Source: Henricia sp. BOLD:AAB3569 (lineage: Eukaryota > Echinodermata > Asteroidea > Spinulosida > Echinasteridae). Taken from it: DNA of 64,000 bases. Positions within the stretch are counted from its first letter, which is position 1; the number at the start of each line of letters is the position of its first letter. The stretch is taken from assembly GCA_037783545.1 (NCBI GenBank), contig JBBELK010001207.1:1-64000 (forward strand), read 5' to 3'. This document shows, in pieces, positions 32,240-42,827 of the stretch. Made by a program: the position numbers and the translations under genes. Under the pieces are notes generated by a model, which saw only the letters and a list, made by a program, of their open reading frames with translations, ran no database searches and was not told the origin of the DNA.

Positions 32240-35200
32240 TAGTCCATGGGCCAGAGGGGCCCACCGTGCACCACCCCCTAGAATTGACGAAACAACATTT
32301 TTCTAGTAGGTTTGCATCTGTACTTCATTTTAACACTTGTTAACATTCGATTAGCTGGGACTCACTACTCGAATTTGGATGTTACATGAACCCCCAAGCC
32401 CAAGACTTTTGACGGCCAACTTAGGGTTAGGGGAAATTCAAATACTCTTTGTTCCGTCAAAAATTACCCCTCAAAATGTAGGTCTTGGTGAGCTCTACAC
32501 AGTGGTATATGACTCATGTCTTTTAATTTAGTACGCAGGTCAACAGAGGTCAAAAGGTAAATTTTAAAGGGAGTTGCGCAAAATTTGGTAATCCTCGCCA
32601 TTACACAAAAATTTACACGTACGTGCACCCTCCTAGAAATGACGAAACAACATTTTTCTAGTAGGTTTGCATCTGTACTTCATTTTAAGACATGTTAACA
32701 CGAGATTAACCGAGACTTACTAGTTGATTTTGGATGTTACATGAACCCTAAAGCCCAAGACTTCACGGCCATTTTAGGGTTAGGGGAAATTCAAATATCC
32801 ATTGTTCTGTCAATAATTGTCGTAGAGATACAAGTTACCCCTCAAAATGTAGGTATTGGTGAGTTCTACACAGTGGTACATGATTTATGTCTTTTAATTT
32901 AGTAAGTAGGTCAACAGAGGTCAAAAGGTCAATTTTAAAGGGAGTTTCGCTAAATTTGGTAATCCTCGCCATTCAACAAACGTGTAAATTAATAAAGTTT
33001 TACTACCTTATTTATACATGATATTATTCTGTCTCAACGTATTTTATTCGCCATATATATACAGGTTAATTTGATTATAGTGGTAGAAAGGCTTTCTGCC
33101 ACAACGTGGGAAATAGGTGGGTCAATATAACACCAAAAATACCCCAACATAAAAAAAAATCATTGTCGAAGGGGTGGAGACAATGACTTCTCTAATATAA
33201 CTACTGATGTCAAATATAGCTAATTTTATTATTCATTAATGTATATAACATGATACTGTGGCAAGACTGCCTGCACCAGCCACCATATGAGCCGCTAAGG
33301 CAGGGGGGGGGGGGGGGGGGGGGGGGGGGCACTCTGCCAAAATTGCCTCCCTGACAACCTGCACTTCTAGGGCTGTTTTTAAGACATGGGATTCAAAAAG
33401 TCTGGTCAGGCACATGCAGGTTTAATCAGGATAAAAAACCTAACAAACTTGGCCATCCCGGTTCAGCCCAAAGCCATCCAAGCCAAGCTCAATGCCCTCC
33501 CAGCTATGCCCAAACCCCAAAACCCCAGCCCAAAGCCATCCCGGCCCAGCCTGATGCCATTCCGGCCCAGCCTGAAGTCATCAAGCCCCAGCCCAATGCC
33601 CTCCCAGCAAAAACATGAAGTCCAAAAGCCCAGCCTGAAGCCCCAAAGCCCAGCCTGAAGCCACCACAGCCCAACACGAAGCCACCCCGACCCAGCCCAA
33701 AGCTACCCCCGGCCCAGCCCAAAGCCCTCTGGTATTGATTTGGGCTGGGCCGGGTTGGCTTCGGGCTGGGCTGGGATGGCATAGGGCTGGGGTTTTGGGG
33801 TTTGGGCTGAGCTGGGAGGGCATTAGGCTTGGCTGAGATGGCTTCGGGCTTGGCTGGAATGGCTTCAGATTGGGCCGGGATGGCTTCAGACTGGGCCGGG
33901 ATCTTCGGGCTGGGCTGGCATGGTTTCGGGCTAGACAGGGATGGCTTCGGGCTGGGTTGGGATGGCTTATAGCTGGGCTGGGATGGCGTCGGGCTGGGGT
34001 TTTGGGGTTTGGGCGTAGCTGGGAGGGCACTGGGCTTGGCTGGGATGGCTTCGGGCTAGACAGGGATGGCTTCGGGCTGGGATGGCTTCGGGCTGGGGTT
34101 TTGGGGTTTGGGCGTAGCTGGGAGGACATTGGGCTTGGATGGGATGGCTTCGAGCTGGGCCAGGATGGCTTCAGGTTGGGCCGGGATGTCTTCAGACTGG
34201 GCTGGGATGGCCTCGGGCTGGGCTGGGATGGCCTCGGGCTGCGCTGGGAGGGCCACGGGCTGGGCTGGGATGGCCACGGGCTGGGCTGGGATGGCCTCGG
34301 GCTGGGATGGCCTCGGGCTGCGCTGGGAGGGCCACGGGCTGGGCTGGGATGGCCACGGGCTGGGCTGGGATGGCCTCGGGCTGGGCTGGGAGGGCCAAGG
34401 GCTGGGCTGGGAGATCCTCGGGCTGGGCTAGAATTGCTTAAGTTGGGCCGGGATGGCTTCGGGCTGGGGTTTGGGGGTTTGAGCTAAGCTGGGAGGGCAT
34501 TGGGCTTGGCTGGGAGGGCATTGGGCTTGGCTGAGATGGCTTCAGGCTGGGCTAGAATGGCTTCCCTTGGGCCGGGATGGCTTCAGACTGGGCCAGGATG
34601 GCTTCGGGCTGAGGTTTTGGGGTTGGGACGAGCTGGGAGAGCGTTAAGCTTGACTGAGATGTCTTTGGGCTGGGCCAGTATGGCTTCAGACTGGGCCTGG
34701 ATGGCTTGAGGTTGGGCCGGGATGGCTTCAGACTGGGCTGGGATGGCTTCGGGCTGGGTCAGGATGGCTTCAGGCTGGGCCGGGATGGCTTCGGGCTGGG
34801 CTGGTATGGTTTCTAGCTAGACAGGGATGGCTTCGGGCTGGGTTGGGATGGCTTATAGCTGGGCTGGGATGGCGTCGGGCTGGGGTTTTGGGGTTTGAGC
34901 GTAGCTGGGAGGGCATTGGGCTTGGCTGGGATGGTTTCGGGCTGAGCCAAGATGGCTTCGGGTTGGGCCGGGATGGCTTCGGCCTGGGCGGGATGGCTTC
35001 GGGCTGGGCCGGGATGGCTTCGGGCTGGGACGGGATGGCTTCGGGCTGGGACGGGATGGCTTCGGGCTGGGACGGGATGGCTTCGGGCTGGGACGGGATG
35101 GCTTCGGGCTGGGACGGGATGGCTTCGGGCTGGGACGGGATGGCTTAAGGCTGGGCCGGGATGGTTTTGGGCTCGGCTAGTATGACTTCGGGCTAAACCG

Positions 35201-37030
35201 GGATGGTTTCTGGCTGAAACGGGATGGCTTTGATGGCTTCAGGCTAGGCTTTGATGGCTTCAGGCTTGCCTGGCATGGCTTCGGGCTGGGCTGGGATGTC
35301 TTTAGGCTGGGGTTTTCGGGTTTGGGCATAGCTGGGATGGCATTGAGCTTGGCTGGGATGGCTTCGGGCTGGGCTAGGATGGCTTAGAGCTGGGCTGGGA
35401 TGGCTTCATGCTGAAGTTTGTTAGGTTTTTATCCTGATTAAACCTGCATGGGCCTAACCAGACCTTTTGAATCCCATGTCTCAAATACAGCCCTAGAAGT
35501 GCAGGTTGTCGGGGAGGCAATTCTGGTAGAGTGGCCCACCCTGCCTTAGCAGCTCATATGGTGGGTGGTGCAGCCAGTTTTGCCACAGTATCATGTTATA
35601 CACATTACTGAACAATAGAATTAGCTACATCTGACATCAGCAGTTATATTAGAGAAGTCATTGTCTCCACCCCATCCATGCCTGTAAGGTTTTTTTTATG
35701 TTGGGGTATTTTTGGTGCTATATTGACCCACCTATTTAATTCCCACGTTGTGGCAGAAAGCCTTTCTACCACTATAATCAAATTAACCTGTATTTATATG
35801 GCGAATAAAATACGTTGAGACAGAATAATATCATGTATAAATACGGTAGTAAAACTTTATTAATTTACACGTACAGTTTTGTTGGATGGCGAGGATTACC
35901 AAATTTAGCGAAACTCCCTTTAAAATTGACATTTTGACCTCTGTTGACCTACTTACTAATTTAAAAGACATAAATCATGTACCACTGTGTAGAACTCACC
36001 AATACCTACATTTTGAGGGGTAACTTAATTGTATCTCTACGACAATTTTTGACAGAACAATGGATATTTGAATTTCCCCTAACCCTAAAATGGCCGTCAA
36101 GTCTTGGGCTTTAGGGTTCATGTAACATCCAAAATCAACTAGTAAGTCTCGGTTAATCTCGTGTTAACATGTCTTAAAATGAAGTACAGATGCAAACCTA
36201 CTAGAAAAATGTTGTTTCGTCATTTCTAGGAGGGTGCACGTACGTGTAAATTTTTGTTTAATGGCGAGGATTACCAAATTTTGCGCAACTCCCTTTAAAA
36301 TTTACCTTTTGACCTCTGTTGACCTGCGTACTGAATTAAAAGACATGAGTCATATACCACTGTGTAGAGCTCACCAAGACCTACATTTTGAGGGGTAACT
36401 TGTATCTCTACAAATTCGAGTAGTGAGTCCCAGCTAATCGAATGTTAACAAGTGTTAAAATGAAGTACAGATGCAAACCTACTAGAAAAATGTTGTTTCG
36501 TCATTTCTAGGAGGGTGCACGTACGTGTAAATTTACCACTGTGTAGAGCTCACCAAGACCTACATTTTGAGGGGTAACTTGTATCTCTACAAATTCGAGT
36601 AGTGAGTCCCAGCTAATCGAATGTTAACAAGTGTTAAAATGAAGTACAGATGCAAACCTACTAGAAAAATGTTGTTTCGTCATTTCTAGGAGGGTGCACG
36701 TACGTGTAAATTTTTGTTTAATGGCGAGGATTACCAAATTTTGCGCAACTCCCTTTAAAATTTACCTTTTGACCTCTGTTGACCTGCGTACTGAATTAAA
36801 AGACATGAGTCATATACCACTGTGTAGAGCTCACCAAGACCTACATTTTGAGGGGTAACTTGTATCTCTACAAATTCGAGTAGTGAGTCCCAGCTAATCG
36901 AATGTTAACAAGTGTTAAAATGAAGTAGCCTACAGATGCAAACCTACTAGAAAAATGTTGTTTCGTCAATTCTAGGGGGGGGGGGGGGGGGGGGGGGGGT
37001 GCACGGTGGGCCCCTCTGGCCCATGGACTA
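32240..37030. mobile_element. 4.8-kb foldback element with minisatellite core
   Basis: Termini TAGTCCATGGGCCAGAGG and their inverse are flanked by ATA (32237-32239 and 37031-37033). Inverted arms run from 32240 to about 33450 and from about 35411 to 37030. Homopolymer G runs occur at 33303-33329 and 36978-37009. The right arm also contains a 3-copy tandem duplication of a ~280-bp unit (about 36176-36960), one copy internally deleted. No transposase is present. The terminal sequence is shared with the element at 55421-59489. Confidence 0.85.
33451..35410. repeat. ~20-bp GC-rich minisatellite, partly inverted
   Basis: Degenerate units of the type GGGCTGGGATGGCTTC fill the core of the foldback element. 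Units before about 33735 run in the opposite orientation to those after it, so the core is itself an inverted repeat. Several long glycine/tryptophan- or proline-rich frames cross it on both strands; they are repeat artefacts, not genes. Confidence 0.85.
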
Positions 37031-37528
37031 ATACGACGTTAGTGAATTAATTAGAGAACTTAGATATTTAGAAATAGAAGGGTTACAGTTTTCGTGGTAT
37101 CCGAGCGGCCATAAATTGTACACCTCCATAAGTCCACAACGCGTCATTAGATTAAATAAAATTGGAGAGATATTAGGACTGTCTAGAGGCTGGATAACTC
37201 ACGGCCAACACATTAGCTACCCGATAAGGGATACCGTAGGGTCAATAATGATCTATTGCGAACAAATTTCTATGAACGAAAACTTTTACAACGGCAATCC
37301 GAGCACGATTTTGGGTAGCCTACCTCTTAGCGACGTTGATCGCAATTATTATAACCAAGTAGCGGCTAAGGACTATACGACAAAACCCGGAGTTAATTTA
37401 AATAACGGTATAATTAACGAGTTTAAATTTCAGGTAAAAGATTGTAACGAATGCCTGATTGTAGACGAACACTTGAAGCTGGTTTTAAATATTGAAATTA
37501 TTTAATGTTAAAGTTAGTTAAATTAAAA

Positions 37529-38212
37529 ATGGAAGCGAGATTGCCTGAACCCAGAGAGCGAAAAATTTATCCAAATCTGCCTGTAGAATCACCCGCGGTA
37601 TTACGGGATTTACAGATTGACGACGAGACAATTGTAGACAATACCTCCTACAGGCTATCAAAAATCGATGGGGTAAAGAAAGAGATTGTTAGAGAGAGAG
37701 ATAAACGGGCGGGGCTGTATAACAAGTATAAAAAGGTGAACGCGGTATTGACGTGGGGCGAAACATTTGCCGAAGCCACTTCCGCCGTTAGCGGAGCGGT
37801 CGGTATAGCGGCGATCGCCGGTGTCATTTCGGCGCCTTTAGGATTTATATTTGAGGGTATTGCTCTGGGCACCGTAGCGTGCGCTCTTGGGCTAAAGTAC
37901 TTTAGTCGTAAAGTAAAGTCAAAGTCTAAAAAGCACGACGAAATAAGAGTGCTCGCAATGTCTAAACTAAACACTATAGAAGATTTAATCAGCCGCGCAA
38001 TAAACGACGGTAAAATTAGTCACGAAGAATTTACTCTGATTAATAACGAGCTGACCAAATTTTATGAAATGGCAGACTCGCTAAAGAAGAAATATAGATC
38101 CAAAGAAAATAAAAGCGTAGATGAGTCCGAGGTTGAAAAACGAGTCGCGGAAAGATTAGCTAAAGAAAAAAAGGATCTTATAGGAAAACTTTTGAATTCA
38201 AATTCACAATAG
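37529..38212 (+). CDS. Conserved Polinton membrane protein
   Basis: 227 residues from the ATG at 37529, which follows GTTAAATTAAAA, the element's usual start context. An in-frame ATG at 37505 adds eight residues and overlaps the preceding stop. A long hydrophobic centre (AVSGAVGIAAIAGVISAPLG and following, about 85-125) is flanked by charged helices. The stretch KLNTIEDLISRAINDGKIS followed by EEFTLI is one I recognise from many invertebrate Polintons. Function unknown; a membrane-remodelling or lytic role has not been shown. A stem-loop lies ten bases past the stop. Confidence 0.75.
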   Translation: MEARLPEPRERKIYPNLPVESPAVLRDLQIDDETIVDNTSYRLSKIDGVKKEIVRERDKRAGLYNKYKKVNAVLTWGETFAEATSAVSGAVGIAAIAGVISAPLGFIFEGIALGTVACALGLKYFSRKVKSKSKKHDEIRVLAMSKLNTIEDLISRAINDGKISHEEFTLINNELTKFYEMADSLKKKYRSKENKSVDESEVEKRVAERLAKEKKDLIGKLLNSNSQ

Positions 38213-38222
38213 ACGTAAAAAA

Positions 38223-38254
38223 GAGCGGGTGGACCAACGAAGGTCCGCCCGCTT
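38223..38254. terminator. Stem-loop after the 235-residue gene
   Basis: GCGGGTGGACC (38225-38235) pairs with GGTCCGCCCGC (38242-38252) around a six-base loop, with one G-T pair. It lies between the convergent membrane-protein and HNH genes, the same setting as the 84-bp palindrome. Confidence 0.55.
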
Positions 38255-38312
38255 ATGAAGATTTAAATAATGCTAGATTAGAGCCCACAGCTCCATTTTT
38301 AAAAGATTGATT

Positions 38313-38912
38313 TTACTCGCTTTCCGAGTTGTGATTTGATTTCTTACTCAAGTTACATTTACAGCAAGCTAAAACGCAATTTGATTTAACGTACCCTACG
38401 GCGTTATTTAATCGTTTAATAGTAGCTAGGTCATCTTTGTTATCGATGTACTGCAGTTTTACTCTACAATCTTTGTAGTAGCACCGTTCATAGTCTTCAA
38501 TCAACCCGCGTAAAAAGTCAGTATCTATAAAGCGGTCGGGTTCGTACCTATCATATTTTTTATCCTTGTTGCGTGAATTATTAATCCATTGCCTGATAGA
38601 AATATTAATTGGATCTGAGCACAGGCGACAGTTATATTTTCGTTTATCGTGTTCACAAATTTGCGAACCTCCACAATCTATACATCTCTCCTTTCGGTTT
38701 CCGTGTTTACATATTCCACCACCGTCGCACACGGCACAACGAGCCCTCCGTTTACCGTGAACGCATTGATATTTAATTCTTCTAAAAGTTAATATTTCTA
38801 AGCATTTGCAACAGTTTTTAGTTCTGATCCCATTAGCTTTAATTTTAAAACTATCAATATCTTTGAGCGAGTGGCATAAACAACAATATTTGGTTTCGGG
38901 TTCAATTTCCAT
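38313..38912 (-). CDS. HNH-endonuclease-like protein with CxHGxRxxC repeats
   Basis: 199 residues, intact. An N-terminal CxxC pair (YCCLCH) and a KNCCKC motif are followed by three repeats of the form C.HG/D.R...C..C (CVHGKRRARCAVC, CKHGNRKERCIDC, CEHDKRKYNCRLC), typical of zinc ribbon-like repeats in large DNA viruses. The C-terminal part has CYYKDC, a RLNNAVGYVKSN stretch and CCKCN, matching the treble-clef layout of HNH-type nucleases. The catalytic residues are not certain. The gene is the outermost at the right end, reads inward and begins at the TIR edge. A nicking or DNA-processing role is inferred. Confidence 0.75.
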   Translation of the reverse strand: MEIEPETKYCCLCHSLKDIDSFKIKANGIRTKNCCKCLEILTFRRIKYQCVHGKRRARCAVCDGGGICKHGNRKERCIDCGGSQICEHDKRKYNCRLCSDPINISIRQWINNSRNKDKKYDRYEPDRFIDTDFLRGLIEDYERCYYKDCRVKLQYIDNKDDLATIKRLNNAVGYVKSNCVLACCKCNLSKKSNHNSESE

Positions 38913-39048
38913 TTTATATATAGTAATTATAATTTTAAATAAAAGTTTTTTAAAAATGTCATTTTTTTTAACATGACTAGTATGAAAAAGGAGGTTGATG
39001 CGAGACGATTTTATGGTTTATGTCAGAAGCCCCCTTCTCTATACTACT
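38913..39048 (-). repeat. Polinton right TIR and probable HNH promoter
   Basis: Inverted match to 4656-4792, ending ATACTACT at the TSD. Its inner edge (TATATAAA, then ATG on the minus strand) abuts the HNH start codon, just as the left TIR abuts polB. Confidence 0.9.
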
Positions 39049-39054
39049 GCTGTA

Positions 39055-39244
39055 GAATGAGTTTGCATTAACCTTGGTGTCTCATCCACACAAAAACGTT
39101 AAATTTAAGTGGCATTTATGGAAATAAAAATAAATATTTTCTACTGGAAAACCACTTTCAATCACTAAACACACTTAAAAATCTTTAAAAGCAGGTCACA
39201 CTTTCGGACCCCTTTTTTGGGGAATTACCCTTCAGTGAAAAAAC
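39055..39244. other. Right flank of the Polinton
   Basis: AT-rich sequence with no gene or repeat that I can name, between the right TSD and repeat copy B. Confidence 0.4.
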
Positions 39245-39548
39245 TATGAATGCTAGGATAGGGCGACAATTTGTGTGTAAAAAAGCTATATTAGGGCGAC
39301 ATGCTCAATAGGGCGACATTTTGGAGTCGCCCTAATATATATTTTTTTAAATCATTTATTTAGGTCAAAAACCATTTTTTTTTTAAATCGAGAACCATTT
39401 TTATTAGGTCTAGAACTGACTCTCTTAGGTCTGGAAGCATTTTTGGAAGCTTTGGGTAAAAAAATAAGGTGTCATTTTGAGTGACTCTTGCCGAAATTTC
39501 GGTGGTCTCCGGGGAGAGTCTTCCCGAAATGTCGCCCCATTGCGGCAT
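39245..39548 (+). repeat. Dispersed GGGCGAC repeat, copy B
   Basis: The same ~290-bp repeat as 4297-4560 and 47895-48190, in the orientation of the latter. It is followed by an ATT microsatellite at 39560-39588; copy C has a degenerate TTATTATTA stretch at the same edge. Confidence 0.65.
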
Positions 39549-39569
39549 TCAGAGTTCTTACAATTATTA

Positions 39570-39905
39570 TTATTATTATTATTATTATTTCTTTCTGGTA
39601 TTCATACCAAGGATTCCTCAATAGTGCTCATTACACTGTCACTCGCAAGCGTGAGGAAACCCATGAAGAATTAGAATTACAAATGGCCAGAAACACCGGG
39701 GAATCCCCTTGCTTTTCACGAAAAAATGCTCTGGGATCTTTAGAGTGCGTTACTATTACCTAACACACTGGACCAGCGGCTTTACATCCCTTCCGAAGGA
39801 TGGGGCAAGTGTGGTTGAGTGCCTTGCTAAATGGAACAGGTAATGCAGCCGGGGGCATGGGGGAGGTTCGAATCCGCAACCCCAAGTTTTCACCTAATCA
39901 CAGAC
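39570..39905 (-). repeat. tRNA-derived SINE, longer copy
   Basis: Read on the minus strand it has a box B (GGATTCGAACCTCC region near 39900) and a body ending near the palindromic TGGTATTCATACCA. The copy at 40433-40650 shares both ends but lacks about 110 bp of the middle. Confidence 0.6.
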
Positions 39906-40432
39906 CACAGTCTATTACTGAGAATGTGTGATCATGAGGGGCGATTTTTGATGCACAGGGTGTCGTACATAACACCAAATGTTTTGTGACCCCTAATTTT
40001 GGGAATTAATACCCTAAAATGTTCATAAAACAAAACCATTATGACTGTGTTATATGATAAAATGCAGCAGGGTGTCCTTAAAAGTATACCCATTTCATGT
40101 TATCGCAAAACTACTAAATATTTTGGAAAGAGACAAACATATGTGGAAAGGTTGGAATGTCCTCTGTCCAATGGTATTATGTTTACCAATCACTGGTGTG
40201 CGATAGTGCTCGTGTTTTATGGCCTGATCCAACTCTTTTGAATCTATAGACAGAGTCTAAGTTTGAGCAAGCCGAACATTTCGTGTTTGTTCTCAAACAA
40301 GTTCTCAAACAACTTCTCAAACAAATACCCCTCGTTGAAATTGTGCATCGCAAGCACCCACATTCAAATCAGAAACGGTGGCATCATGCTATCACACACA
40401 CGATAGGTGACCGCAATGGCATGATAAGGGGG

Positions 40433-40650
40433 TACCGTGGCCCAGTGGTTTGGGTCATTGACTCGCAATCATAGGTGAAAACTTGGGGTTGCGGGATCGA
40501 ACTTTAAAGATCCCAGAGCATTCTTTCGTGAAGAGCCAGGGAATTCCCTGGTGTCTCTGGCCATTTTTAATTTCTAATTCTTCATGGGTTTTCTCACGCT
40601 CGCGAGTGACAGTGGAATCCTTGGTATGAATACCAGAAAAGAAAAAACTA
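40433..40650 (+). repeat. tRNA-derived SINE, shorter copy
   Basis: Starts with a box-A-like GTGGCCCAGTGGTTTGGG and ends near ATGAATACCAG. It is an inverted relative of 39570-39905. Confidence 0.6.
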
Positions 40651-41404
40651 ATAATAAAGGTATAAACTTCTACATCCCAATAAACGTTCTACTTACGTAT
40701 ACTACTGAAATCCACAGCACAGTTTGTGCCTCACAGTTTACTGCTTCATCGTTCTGTGTTGCAATGACTGGTCAGATCAGTTAAATGCTGGGCATATTTA
40801 TGCAATTCCAAATATAGAATGACATCATCGACATGTTGTCATGTTTATAATTAGCACAAGAATAGCAATTAAAGAGAACAAAATCAAGTACTGCTGGTTA
40901 AAGTATAGACTGGTTCTCGCTCCACATATTCCACATACAAGTCGGGAAGTTTTTGGTCGGGCAACTAGTTAAATTAGTTTACAACCGGCAGTTGTATATC
41001 GCCACATTCTTCCTTCTTGTAGGGGTGGCCAAGTGAGGGAGGTGAATGCATAATATTTCAGTTGGAGTGTGGGATGTTGCAACGTAACGGGGTGTGTAGT
41101 AGCTCTGTTCCGGACATATTTTATTAGACAATGTTTCTCAGTTTGGCAGGAAAGACAACTTAGGGAGGTGGTGACATTTTTTTGTACAGAAGCGTCGTGC
41201 GCACAATCCCACGCCTTCCCTTGGCTATACCGCCGATAATTAGCACGTTAACCAAAATAATCAGTCAATCATTAGACAATGCCAAACCAGTATTTCCATC
41301 CTCCCCCCTCCCCCGAATTTAATATTGCAAAAGACGTTATGCTCAGAATCCCGAGTATTGTAACGATTTGACCCAACTCTAAACATAATAACCCCAAGGC
41401 GTAA

Positions 41405-41547
41405 TATAGACCGTATCGATTAACTGCCATCTTGTAGGGCAGGTTTCTTTGTTTCCAGAAGACATGCATGGTTGGACAATCTGTGCATCATTGATCAAAA
41501 TAACAAATGTTGCTCTACAAGATGGCCGCTATTCGATACTGTCTATA
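41405..41547. repeat. TAGACCGTATCG MITE, copy 1
   Basis: Inverted termini TATAGACCGTATCG and CGATACTGTCTATA with a CCATCTTGTAGGGCA block next to each. A family of four in this window; TA at both ends suggests a Tc1/mariner-mobilised MITE. Confidence 0.65.
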
Positions 41548-41559
41548 CAATCCGAATGT

Positions 41560-42480
41560 CTTAATACAGGAGGAACAAGAAGCATTTAAATAAATAAATA
41601 ATTCTTCTAGCTTTCCCCTACCCTTGTAAATAAAATTATGATATAATGTTATATCAATAGGATATTGTAAAGAAACTGCAGTATTCTTAGGTTTCACTTG
41701 GTTTGACATTACTGTGTCCAAAGCAATAAATAATTAAACACTGATAATTTAAAGGGCTGTGACATGCTAAACAACTTTGTGCCTAAGCTTTGCTTCATAA
41801 TGACGGATTACTTGTTCAGCAAGACATACTATTGTACGTTTGGATGTAAACTCAATAAAAGGTGGCCTTTTTCAACTTTAAAGATTTCATTGCAATAAAT
41901 CACAGACAGAGGGCGCTGTTTTGAGTGCATCACATAAGGAAGACAGAAGGGAAAAGTTAAGAAAAAACATAAGACTTCAAGTTGGACTTGCAGCAAATTG
42001 CTGCAGTTTCTACACCCAGTTTTGTCATGGCTTACAGCAGGCAACATGTAGAACAAACTCAAACAGCCATGGATTACAAAAGTTTCAGGAAAATTGAGAA
42101 AAAAGTGGAATCTTTTGTGCACAGTTGAATGTGATTTCCCTGTGTTTGCCTCTTGTGACATCGTGACCTTGGTCATGAATATGCATATTCACATTAGCAT
42201 AAAAACTAAAAACCTTTGTTTTAACCCCCAAAGCAAGCTCCAAATAGGATTTTTATGACTTTAACTGAGTAGAGTGGTTTTAAAGCATAGATTTCGTTGA
42301 TAAAAATCCTAAATAAGGGGCCCTTTAAAGGCAGTATACATAATTGGTAATCTCGAAAATCATAAATGTTCACAGATCTACGCCTAACTTACACCATGCA
42401 TGACCGTAGAAAACTTCCCCTGAAATGATTTTGTCTGAAGTGCTAGCCTATAGTCTTTGAGAAATGAGTAAAACAATTAG
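41560..42480. other. Host non-coding stretch
   Basis: No gene recognised. A 115-codon minus-strand frame at 41829-42176 shows no domain and looks like chance. Confidence 0.4.
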
Positions 42481-42489
42481 TCTCATGAG

Positions 42490-42690
42490 ACGAAAATTCA
42501 ATTCGCCCCAAAACCATTTCGCCCAAGTGCCATTTCGCCCCAAACCACTTCGCCCGAGTGCCATTTCGCCCCAAATTACTTAGTCCAAACACTACATCGC
42601 CCAAGTGCCACTTCGCCCCAAAACCACTTCTTGCACAAGCCGTGGTTCAGGGCGAAATGGTTCAGGGCGAAGTGGTTTTGGGGCGGAATG
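42490..42690. repeat. Tandem CCATTTCGCCC repeats, inverted at one end
   Basis: About seven degenerate copies of CACTTCGCCCAAGTGCC-type units. The last part runs in reverse (GGGCGAAATGG, GGGCGAAGTGG), so the block can fold back. Confidence 0.65.
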
Positions 42691-42827
42691 ACTGAAAACT
42701 CTTTTTTGACTGTTTTCTCAAACGTTATACGAAGTACGGAGCTGGTTTTTGCTGAGGTTGGTTTTAATCATGGATCAATCACACAGGGGGATAAAACTAT
42801 TTGTAACAGTTTACCAATCATGTATTC

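Larger units (their letters stand above)
32022..37505 (+). pseudogene. Penton-like protein, paralogue 3, split by a foldback element
   Basis: Coding blocks 32022-32239 and 37034-37505 total 230 codons including the stop and stay in frame once one ATA duplication is discounted. The break falls in the stretch that corresponds to PGYYSLQSL of paralogue 1. The right block has the shared IMIYCEQISMNENFYNG and FKFQVKDCNECL stretches. The true start is the ATG at 32022 after CTAGAAATAAA; an upstream in-frame reading to 31965 lies in the intergenic spacer. The gene is inactivated only by the insertion. Confidence 0.75.
4656..39048. mobile_element. Complete Polinton/Maverick virus-like transposon
   Basis: The element is bounded by ~137-bp inverted repeats starting AGTAGTATAGAG and flanked by GCTGT(A). 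It carries the defining Polinton set: protein-primed family B DNA polymerase, retroviral-type integrase, FtsK/HerA-type packaging ATPase and double-jelly-roll capsid protein, plus small membrane proteins. Gene order is polB>, <int, <small TM, capsid>, ATPase>, four further + strand ORFs, <523-aa gene, three penton-like genes>, 235-aa membrane protein>, <HNH. Four transposons of different kinds have landed in it; without them it would be about 16 kb. No adenain-like protease was recognised. Confidence 0.95.

Noticed and set aside
33386..35185. Long proline-rich and glycine/tryptophan-rich frames on both strands
   Set aside because: They follow the ~20-bp minisatellite in every frame and have no start context or domain.
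41829..42176. 115-codon minus-strand gene
   Set aside because: No domain, no splice or conservation evidence; lies in repeat-like non-coding DNA.
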